Below are positions 49,901 to 61,900 of a stretch of DNA of 64,000 bases, one piece after another. The notes under the pieces were generated by a model. The model did not search any database. It was given only the letters and a program-made list of their open reading frames with translations, and was not told the origin of the DNA. How positions within the stretch are numbered: position 1 is the stretch's first letter; every line of letters starts with the position of its first letter. This DNA is from Notospermus geniculatus (lineage: Eukaryota > Nemertea > Pilidiophora > Heteronemertea > Lineidae), in the NCBI GenBank assembly GCA_002633025.1, contig NMRB01000163.1, forward strand, positions 235,794 to 299,793. Direction: 5' to 3'. Made by a program: the position numbers and the translations under genes.

Positions 49901-52900
49901 GTGGGTACCTTTAGGTCAGTCAGTGTCCCCTGGTTATGCGAAAGTGGGGACTGTGGTTGCTGTGAGATGTAGGCCCTGAACTCAGGTCCTAAAGGATAAT
50001 AGCATAAGATGAGAATGAACCAAGCACGCATGTCATTTGCTTTTTCGTATGAATTCACATTAACTATTTCATTGATCATGCAGTTGCATTTGCATGTGTA
50101 CTGGTGTTCTGCCATTGCCAACTCTTCTGGGTGATTGTTGATTCAAAAGCAATATCCCAGGATTGATAGTTAAACTTTCTCCGTTTGAAGACCTGCATGT
50201 GGTTATCCCTTAGATTTATAAGAGCATGTTGCTGACAACCCACCTTGTTCATTTCATGACTTGCGTAGACTGCAGAACAGGTAATTTTCATCAATGGTTT
50301 TGACAATTCTGTTGAGTGTTTTTGTTTGCATCCTTCGATTGCGTGTTTTAATACTGGTTTGATATTTAGGTCTTGCACTGAATAAGTCTGGGTCACTTGT
50401 GTTTCTTCACCAATCACCAAGACCAAGCATGAAGATGGGACTATTATACATGTACCTGTGACCCCAGCGGTGTGAGTTAACTCCACTCCACCCCAACAAC
50501 AATGGCCATGTGTATATGACCCAGTCTTATTTGGCTAATTTGACTAATTGTGTGTTCAGTCTTGAGCCCTAACAAATGGTATTTCTAGATTTTTTTAGGT
50601 GTTTTGTGAGTTCATTCTACATGAGTTGCAAGTCTACGTAGTTATTCTTACTATGGTAATTTGTAGCAAAATAGTTTCCTCCCTGTTTAAATTTTGCTTA
50701 GATTGCTGTAATGTTGAATTTTTCGTAATTGATTGTGCTCTTGTCTTGAAGATAATGTTTCGGAGAGATGGTCCTATCCTAAATGAAAGCTTGGTTACGT
50801 TTTCTTCAGAGCCATACATTATGCATGATAATATTTCACCCCTCTTTTCTCGAAGTCACTATTTCAGTTTGATGAACGTTTCACACATTTCTCACATCCA
50901 TGCATGTCCTCGTCAGACGGTGTTAGAACTTGATCTTGTACTGTTCTTACATTTTGTCATTTTCACTGTTCACCCCTCAAAGGCTGGAATACATGCAAGC
51001 AGGGATTTTGCTCCCAACGTCCTTATTATCTTGCTCCCGCGTACAAAATATTCCAATGCCATGTGAATTCAGTTCATCTGATATAACAACCGCACTAAAT
51101 TTGCCAAAGTGTTGATTTGACTGGCCTTGACCAGTGACCTTCAGAGTATGAAATGACCTTGACCCTTCCGTCCTTTTGTAGTATGCGTTAGCTGAGAAAC
51201 ATGCGAGACTATGGCTTGTGAGTACTGAATACACAATAAAATGATGTAGTGTGCATTTAACTTGGTGTTTATTTTGAATGAGATAAGCACTCCTTACTTT
51301 TGCTTTCATCTGTCTGAACGTAGCAGGGCACTGAGAGACTCTTAGCATGACCTTCATTCCCAAGCCCTCGGTCTAACTCATTCAATACCAAGCTTGCACC
51401 AATGCATCATGCATTTTAGGTCTGTCACATTCATAAAGTAGATTGAATTGAAGTCTGCGTACACTGTACATGTAAATTTTAGACATCTAGTGAAGAGCAT
51501 CAGTCATGCAAAGTGTATGAATGTGTGTAAACTATTGAATTGCTTACTTCATCATGAGTCTTGCAATGTTTCAAGAACCTGGGAAATTAGGATTGGAAAA
51601 ATTTGGATTTTATTGTCACTTATTGGCACATCTTTCAGTTTGTAAATATTCGTTGCCGTGACTACTCAAAACAGTTCGTGTGAAAAATTCAGTGTGTTTA
51701 ACGTCTTGTGTTGGTTCAGATATAACTCAGAGACGATCCTTTCTAAAATGTTCTTTTTATATTGATGTGAATAACGGAATGTCAGTGATGTGTTGAGATT
51801 TGTGTAACGATGCCTTGTGCCAATCGTTTGACTTACGTGCAGTACCCGGTATACGTATTCGTCTCTCAAGCATTGCTGTCATGTCTCATGTTTTTACGTC
51901 AAATCCCAAATTGAAGCCTTGAACAAAGATTAAAATTGACATTTTGTGCACTGCCCTGTAACTGCCTGAGGCCAGTTGCTCAGTCAGCGATAAATTACTG
52001 TATTTTGCAACCAGGCCCTGAGGAACAGGGAGTACCACTGATCCGCAAGGAAATGTAATAAGTGTAAAGTGAATCCAGTACAAAGCATGGCACAGATCAT
52101 GTAATGGATATTTTGAGGTAATTGAATAATGACACTGAAATCCATTTCATGCATCTGGGTGGAGAAGCAAACGATTCTTTAAATTGAAGGAAAAACATCG
52201 GTGCCTAGATGGAGTCAATCTGGGATTTCTCTGTGGTTTATCTTTTCGATGTCTTCTCTCAGACACGTCAACGTGCTTTAAGCGCACACCTAAACGATTC
52301 AAACCTGCTCATCAAATAATCTTCCCTCTGATGTTTTCAAATTTCTTGTTTCCCAAGCTTATTTTGCTGCATTTAATATGTGTGTACTGAGAGCTTGTTG
52401 AAGATGATATTGTACCAGTTCTACTCTTTCGGTGTCGTCTTAAAAGTTAAGATCTGATGCGCATAACGTGTGTGCATGTGACGACTTCAGAAGAGAGTAA
52501 AAAGAGATTTCAGGATGTGATTTAGTCATCAGTTATACTTGACTCTCAACATGAATGATTCGTCTTCCATTGATGAGGGCACCAAACCTGTTCTCCCTCC
52601 CAACATCTTCCGCAGGAATACTATTCCAGACTTAGCCAGGTCATTTTCTCAGACTCTTTGATTGGTTGAATCTTCCTGTTCCCCTTGTTTTGTCCTCGGT
52701 GTATGATGGTGAGTTCTCAGTTCTGATGTGTTCTGTCCTCTTTTGAATACTGATCGAATAAGAATGACTGAGCAATCGAAACCTAATTAACCAACTTCTT
52801 CTACTTGATATGAAAGATAATGTATCATGACTTCATTGTTTACATTCAATGTTTGTAAACGTAGATGTTTACATTATGTTATTTTGGACTTTTGGGACAT

Positions 52901-55900
52901 GCCAACCCACCAAATTGAACAGTTTCGGTATCAAAAGAATTTCTAGAGGGGCATACCATCAACAAATTACTCATACTAGACAAAGACTGGACACAAACAA
53001 ACAAAATGTAAATAAACAATGATTCTCATGGCCCGCAAAACTACCCTTGATACATTATCTTGAAGTTCATTTGTCAAGCGGGACAGCAAGCTATTTGGGT
53101 TGTGTTCTTATATGGAATTGTCATTAGTGTTCATGCTGTTTTAGCATTTCATTTTGCATCTTATAACACTTGTGTCAGAGTGAACGCAAAATTTGGCTCT
53201 TGGCCCACCACATTATCGTAGATCCTGATAGTTTGTGAAACTGTTCATTGCCACATTTCACTGAAGTCATATCATTTTAGTATCTTTTAATGGGTACATC
53301 ATTCTTTAGTGATAATCACTTCATTTATATCAAGCACATTGTTGTATTCTATCAAGTTGTAAAGCAAATCTTTATTGCAGTCAGAATGTTATGATGTGCA
53401 CAGACCTACCGTACTGGTACTTCTATCAGCACATGTTTCAACGTCATTCAAGTATTTTCTAAATATAATCCTACACCTTCTTGAGGGCCAAGACTTGGAT
53501 TATTTTTGACGGCATCTTGTGGAAAAGATCTGTGCCGTGATCTGAAAAAAATGACAAGATGTACCTAGTGTCTTTTCATCATGAATTATGCTGGTTCATT
53601 TGTATGCCGATATCAACTTTCAGATGTAGCTAGCTGATGTTCCACCCAACTTTGTGGCTGATGATAGCCTCTCTGATATACAGCTCAATCAGTGATTGGG
53701 TTACTTTGCAGAATGGCAGATATCTGTCACAACTTTCTTGGACCATGTTTGACAGATACTGCTAGAAGCATTGCCCTGCCGTTGTCAGCCAACTGGATTT
53801 GACCCCTGGAATGCATAGTTTTCAATCATATCAACATGTTTATATCTTGTCTTATCTCTTTAGAAATACATACAGGAGGCAAGAAACAAAAGCGTTCGCC
53901 AGCCCAAACTTTCAGATATGGCCCCATCTGCTATGTCACAGACGAACTGGAAGTTTGTTGAAACACTCCTGAAAGAATGCAAAGCAAAGGTAAGGACTTT
54001 TTTGTCTTGGTACATAGAACATTATTGTCCAACAAAAAGATGCTTGATATTGTATTCGGTGAAGACCTCCATATCCATGCACTCAAAGTGTGAGTTTGTT
54101 GTGGTGTATTTATATGATATGATGGGTAGAACATTAATCAACATTTCCTTGGATGCAGACTAAGCGTATGGTAGTTGAGAAGATGGGTCAGGAAGCGGTT
54201 GAACTGGGACATGACGAAGGCACCGTGACAGGCGTCGAGGAGAACACACTCATTGCAGGTCTTTGTGATCTCTTGGAGAGAATATGGAGCCATGGCCTCC
54301 AGACAAAACAGGTATGTTGACTGTTTTTCAGCAGGGCTGCCTGAAAATTGCTCAGAAATCCAATGTGGTACAGACGTTAATTTCAAACGTCCCTTTTTTC
54401 CAGGGGAAATCTGCACTATGGTCCCACCTCCTGAACTACCAGACTGTGGAGGAGTGTAAAGACACCAGTAAACCTATTGACCCTAACTTTCTCACACCAG
54501 GTAAAAAATACTAATCACTATCTTACTTTTCATTATTTGTTGGTCTCGACCACTGTAGAGTTTATGGTTATATCATAGGAAGAGTTGCTGTTGGTAAGAA
54601 GTGAGGAATCCTTAAAATAGATGGATTTCACATGATATTCTTCTTCATCAGTAATGATCCTTGGAATTGTGCTAATGTACTGAGGGTTCTTGGCCAAACA
54701 GACATTCTGTGGCTGCGTCAGAGCAAAAATGGAAATACATGCTACCGGTAGAATAAATGTACATGTATAACAAGTCACTTTTAGGCCCATATACTCCACT
54801 ACCCAACAAGGACAAGGTTCAGGGTCCTGCCTCTATCAATACCTACTGTGCGAATCACCCGATTTAGGGTTATTTTCATATTCCTCATGATCATATTTTT
54901 ACAAAAATTGTTACCGATCTGTAGGACAAGCCCGAAAAGTTATCATAGACATTGTTGCATTGGGCTGCCCAGTCAGGTGCCGAGTTGATGTATCACCAGT
55001 CAGAGATAAAAGGAAAATAGCCAAGGGTCAGTGATTCTCTGTCAACTCCATGGATTGGGCATACTGTCAGATAGTGTTGGACATTTGGCATTTCCTGTAG
55101 AAATACACCTTTGCTTTGATTCTGCTGTGACTGTCATTCAAACAACATTATTAGAGGGAAAGACAGATATAGTTATTTCAGTTTTGCATGTGTGCTAAGT
55201 CTAGTTCTGTTAGGATATTCTTTTGGTATAAAAATGCTTACATTTTAGATTCAAAAGTGATATAGTATACTTTATCACATAATAGAATGTTCAATTCATA
55301 TGACAAATGGTATGACTTGAACAGAAAATGTATCCAAATTGGTGGAATGTAGTGGAATACTCCATTTAAGAACTATCAGTTACATATGAATGCAGTAGGA
55401 TGGGTGTCATAACGAAAAAAGTCATCTGCTCTAGGCTCTTCTCAACTTATCTTTTGCACACTAGATTCTGAGGCTTTACACTCATCTCAAACTGCTGAGC
55501 TTTGCTATATTTTCTCCAGCAATCTCCGGGCCACCCCGTAGCCCGATCAGGGGACCAGCAGGCCCAGTGATCATTCTAGATCGGGTGAAAACCCTCCTGC
55601 CTTGGGGCAATATGTACCGGTATTATCAGGACCTCATAAGTGAGATACTTATATTGCTATTGTCTGTGCATGTTCCTGCTGCTTTCAATTCAGCCAAATT
55701 TTCCTGGATGCCACTTCAAGAAAATACTCGTAAGAATTCCAGGGGTTGGTTGGGTAAAGTTGGATATGTCTCCTTGGTCAAACCTTGTAGTCAAGTTGGA
55801 TGTTGCTCAAGCCAGAATGATGTTTTACTCCTTGGTGTTTCTGGAGAAATGTCCCTAGAACAGAATATGTTCCAGTTCTATATCGTCATGGGAACATTAT

Positions 55901-58900
55901 TCGTGAAACACCCTGTAGTGAGTGTACAGACAGAGGATATTTCAAAGATCTTCAGGAAAATTTGGGTGGATTACTGTATTATAATTGATGCATTAGACCA
56001 TGCAATCTAACAGAGGGAGTGGGTACTTCAAAATCTATATTCAACATGCCTTGACTTAATAATCCACAGTTGATGATGAAAAAGAATAGGATATGAACAT
56101 TATCTGTCAAATTTCTTGGGATGTGGTGGCTTTTATGGAAAATTGCATCTTGGAGAAAAAATAAACTAGCTTTGAATACTCCATTTTAAAGAAGTCAGGA
56201 TAATCCAGTAAATTTGAGAGGAAATGCACATATCCTATCATTAACTAGAGATTAGTTATGCTGCTGCATTTGTCCAGATTATAACTTTGATTCAGAGTGA
56301 TCATTTCAGTTTGCATACCATGTCAGCATGTTGCCTCCTGCCAAATATTCCATGTCATTCTTATATTCCAATGTCGTACTTTGAAATCTAAGACTGAGAA
56401 AAAGGTAGAAGTCGAATAGTCTTCTTTGGAGCATCATCCACCAAATGAAGACTTGAATGTTTCCTCGAGATGTAACGTCAGCACCCTAATCATTTCAAGC
56501 AGAGTGAGACACTGCATGAAGATGCCTTCTGCTTTTACAGTGCCCTAGCGATAACTGTGCTTTCAAACTGACCAAGTTGTGCTGCTGAGCTTTTTCGACT
56601 CTCATTGGGCAAAATGTTGTTTCAGTTCATTTGGCCTTATTTCCTGGTTATATGCAATGAATGTTGTTCTTGGGAAAGTGTTCTGATTTGAAGAAGATTT
56701 GACGTATTTCTTCTGTAGCAAAATTTGTCACCCTGAAAAATTGATGACATGTATATGACTGAAATGATCATCTGATTGCATCTTGTCCTGAAATCTAACT
56801 CAAAACCTTCCATAACCTCTGTAGAATTAGATTATTGGTAACAAAAACTAATAAATCACCGAAGAATTAGTAGAAATTTCACTTGACATTATCTAAGCAT
56901 GCTGTGAGATTGTGGGAACGCTGACGCCTGTCTTTGTGTGACATTTGGTCAGAGTCAAATGTCTCCATCTCATGTATGTCAAGGAAATCTCTGCAAGATT
57001 GTACAATACCGGTATAACCTGAGTTGTGTCACTTGGCAAATTGATTCAGTTGTTGCTCTTTTGATGAATTGGCAATCCACGTTTCTAAGAATGAAAGTAG
57101 CATACTCCATGGGTGAGTAACACGTCTGAGTGCTGATGATAGGCAGTGAACTAGCTGTCAAAGTGTAAAACTCATCATGAACATTCTGCTGAACACTTCA
57201 CACCTCAGACATGAAACATGTGAAACCCCAGAAAAGTCCATGACTATACTTCTGCATCTAGTGAATGTTTAGTGTTGGACAGAGTACCTTCAACTGTCCT
57301 GATGTCTCAGCTGTAAGCTATGGTCCCCCAACTCATTCAGTACCAAGCATTGCTTGATGGCAAATATTTCGTATGATATCCTCTAATGGATAACTAAAAC
57401 GTTGTTCTTCATACACATCGAAACAATATCCCTCAAACACTCAGTTTCCAAAACATTCTGTATACTTTGATAGAGCTGCATTGGAAGTCGTCAGCTGTTG
57501 ATGCTGGTACTGAATGACTTTAATCAGTCTGTAATGATGTGAAATATTTGCTGCAGATGCCACACCATGGTCTGGTACGTCTGGTACGTGTGAAACTCTC
57601 AGCACGGTGTCTTGTCGTGATTGGCTTTCAATGGTGACGGGCAGTCGGGGAAGATTTCAGGTTCTGGTGGTCAGTTAGAGTTAAAAGCAACATCAGAACC
57701 CTGGGTTAGGTCACCAGGTGGCAGAATTTGGAGGGAATCAATTCCTAAATCTTGGTCGTTTGGGTGTAACATGTCAGCGTCACATGCAGAATTTTAGGGG
57801 GTTGGAAAATGAAAGTTGCCTTCCTTGGTAGAAAGTGTGGATGAGAAACTTGGACATCACACTTCATGACCACGGGAGGGTTGCCGTATTAAGGGTAGAT
57901 CTGTGGTAGTGGTAAGAAGTTTTAACAGGCAAAACGTTTGGTAGATAGTTTCAACCACTCTACAGAATCAAGTGCGAAAAAAGGCTGTCTGTTTGCATGT
58001 ATTTGCAAGACGTGAAAGTTGTGTGTCACACTCTTTGACATAAGATACGTGTGGAACGATAGTTGTCTCTCACACAGTGAATTTCATATTGTAATATCTG
58101 TGATCAGGTTCCAGCTTTGGACAATGATGATACGTAGTTTGTCGATGTGTTAGTTCAACATGATAGTTCTGTAGTGTTTGCTGCACTTGGACAAGTCGTG
58201 CATATTTTTTCAGCAGCTGTACTGTGACGTATGTGTGAATGAGCTGTGGTATGTCCCATGTACATTCATAGACAAATACAACATAAGCAGTGTTGCAAGT
58301 TGTACTTGCTTAGCAAAGAAGGGCTGCATAGTAGCTCTGACTTACAGCCAGCGATCAGAGAATTGTTCCTATGATTCCTACACTGATGTGTTTAGCAGTG
58401 GCATCACTTGATGATTTTGTCGTGTGAGTAAAATCTTCAGGCACGTTGGATACTTTGCTGAGAATTCGACATTGCCATCTGTATCACATTAATAAATCAT
58501 CTCCATCAGTGAGAGGTTCCTTAAGCTTTTTTTGGTTCTTTTGATTTTGAATAGGGGTTCAATCTTTAGTAGGTAGATGTCAAACACTTGACAATTCATG
58601 TGTGATTACTAAAGTGTCCAGCTTAGAACACAGAAGAATATTTTGCGATACCTCTTTTAACATAGAATCCCATGCAGGATTCTCATATGAATTTTACATC
58701 TCATATCAATTATCATAGGCTGCCTTGGCTTGAGTCCATGTCATGATATGAGAGGATTTCCTGACTAGTGCCCCTGAATCACCCGACTGCCTGTCATCCA
58801 TCATTGAAAGGAAAGGCATCTCATGATTGTACTGTATATAATTCATACATCTTTAATAATGTTCTTGTCTTCCCTTGAATCAGATTTCATTGAAATTCCA

Positions 58901-61900
58901 TTCAAATTTTGCAACCTTAAGCAAAATGCAATGCAGCAAGAAATTCTGTGCAAAATCTGCTAAAACATTGATTCCAATTATGCCAATCAGATGCAGCATT
59001 GCGACAAGATGCACTTTACCCACTTAACTTTTTTCTCTGAAATTGCGTAAAGGAAATGGTTCCATTAAGGATAATTTCTTGATTTGAAGTCATGTTTACG
59101 CAACGATGGATGACTCGAGGTGGTAACACTGAATAAAGCGTGTCTTTTTTCTTGAAATGCTCACTGATTTTGATTCCAAAAGATGATCTGCATGTTTTGT
59201 AATGCATTTGCTATGTCAGCAGGAATTCTGGTTCAAGTGTGGGGCATGGGCAGGTGCTCCCATTTGCATTTCATTCAAAGATTGTTCCGTCATTTACAGA
59301 ACTTCACTGTTCCTAGAAAGTGGGCCATTCAAGCTGTATTAGAGAGGTTTTGCCAGTGGTCTTGCATTAGTTTGTCATTGTGTTGCCAGGTGGCATCCTT
59401 GCTGCCATAAATCTTCATTCGATTGGTGAGTATTCTGGACAACGGGTCAGACCTTCCCCTCATCTGGGATGGATTGCACGGAGAAGCGAACCATGGCAGG
59501 ACAATGACAAACTCGTGCAATTCACATTTTGAAGCCCCTCGTAGGCCCTCTGGAGGGGAGACAGTGTGGGCAATAACTCCTCCTCTTGTGCGATATTACA
59601 ACTTTCTCATGTTAGCTAATAATTGATATTATCTTCTCTTCCTCCCTTGTCATGCAGCACTCGTTTGGTGTGTCCTGCGCAAACGTTTCCAGTGTAGGTC
59701 TAGGTCTCATTCTCTGCCACGTGCTCGAGCTCGGGCTACCAACATGCATGCACCGCTTCATCGCTTGCAACAACAAGCTTTGCCTGGTAATTTTTAAAAT
59801 TTGGTTGCTCCAATATCTTGACCCATTTCTATGTATTGTCGTATCAATTCTGTGTATCATTGTACTCATTTGTGTATTTGATCATTCATTTCAGTGTGTG
59901 AAGTGAAGTTGGTATTGAATCAAATCTGGATTGAAAATTACATAAGCTGGCAAATACCGTAATTTGTACGGTAGCCTACCCAGTACTCCTGGATGACCTA
60001 AACTTGAATTTGGATTCAAGCCTTGACGATCCCCATTTCATTCTGCTAATCTTCTGTTGTTTACTGCTCTTGGGTGTAGGAGAGCTCTATTGTAGGCCTG
60101 GATTCAAGTTGAACAGTTCATCCGATGGTGTGATGGACCAACCCTTGCCCCTGAGAATCTGCTAATTTCTCGTCTGTTATATAGATTAATATCAATACCA
60201 ACATTCCACATACTGTTTCAGAGTTGTACGTACAGAGTAGGAGGTTTGCACGTGAGTTAGTTTCCTGAGATGGTGTCTCCATGAGGATGCTTTAAACACG
60301 AACCCCTGATTTCTCACAGCCATGCACACTGTTCTCAAACAGCTGCCATTTCTGTACAAATCAGTGTTGTAACTTGGTATCGGCAGTCTTTGCCACCCCC
60401 GTATTAGTTCTCCACGCCCCCAAAGGTGTCGGGCACGGGGCCACAAAGTTGCAGTCTCCAGGCTCAAAACACTGCTGGTAGCCCTCCACTTCCCATCTGA
60501 GGCCCAAATTCATCAGACTTCTTCATTTGAATCTGCAGGATTGACTCTCACTCTATTTCAACACAAGAGTTACTGTTGTTTTGGACGTCCATTTAAACTT
60601 CATCCTCACCACCAACCCATCTATGAAGTATTGCACCATGTTCTGAAACTCACTCAAGGCTCCCTCTCACTGTCTTAATGTTGTAACTACTCAATGGATT
60701 CTGTGATGAAACTGAGGTCTTGTAGGTCACAAAAGTTGATTTCAAAGATGTTTTCTTGTCATCATCAATGCCATCATCATTATATTCCCCCTTTTTGTGT
60801 GACAGTGTGTACTAAACAAAGTAACGTCAACAACATCTTTGAAACCACCAACTGTGGTGGAGCAAGCATCAAAAATGCGTATGAATTTTTGATACTATTG
60901 ATGTTAATTTTTGCTTCTGTTAGAATATTTGATTCAGTTTATGTGATAAGTCTGTGTCCTTTTCACAGTAATATCAATCCATTTCCTTACAGAAGGATGC
61001 AATCTTGCGATTCATCCACGCTGCCCCTTCCTTCAAAGCCTTTCTTCAACCCTGCCCTTTCAGGTTCTAGCAGAAGCACTATTGTTGTTGTAAATGATTG
61101 TTGTAAGTCTTCTTCTTCATATTTCGTGAATAGGGAAAGTCTCGATTTGGAAGGATTCTGAGGGTATGCCTCCACACACTTGTGTCTGCATTCAGCAGTA
61201 AATCCTTTGTTGTTTATTGCAGCTCTGCCTCCCTGCAATGGGTGCACCCAAAATTTGCTTCAGACAAGTGTGTGGAGGCTTTACAGGTGGCAAAGTCACC
61301 CTGTCGTCCTCTACTATCAAAATGTTGTACAAATGGTGTAGCTTCAGTTGATTTGTTGTACAGATGTTGTTGATCTTGATGTATTTGTTCTTGCCTTCCA
61401 GAGGAGGAGTGGACTGACCTGACATGGTGTATGTACATGTAGTCCCATTTATTTGGACGCCTAATAACATAACGATGAAACCAATTATACTGCATAACAT
61501 GCTGTGTTAAATCTGTGAATTAAGATTAAGAAAGGAATTGACAGATTTGATACAAATACATGTAGTACCTATGGACAAAATTGTCTCAACATTGCTTTGG
61601 TGTTTTAACCTTGTAACCAAAATATGACCTTTAATCTGGCTGATGACAGCTAATGGCTTTGTGTATACAGGCTCTGGTGACGGTTCATACACAGTGCGAC
61701 CATAAGGCTTCCTTTACATAGAAGTGTACGGTATACAAAAATGCCGGTTAACAATGGCTTCACGGTCATGAATCCATTTGAAGCCTTTGTTAACCGGCGT
61801 TTTCGTGTACCGTATACTTGTATGTAAAGGAAGCCTAAAGCAAACACGGGCGCTTTGTCCAGTAACGTTGCAGTGAGGAAAGAACACAGCTTTTGCTGTG

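Noticed and set aside
60996-61292. Additional DENND5 exons near 61010-61110 and 61220-61290
   Set aside because: Splice-like borders exist, but none keeps phase 1-1 with the flanking constitutive exons.
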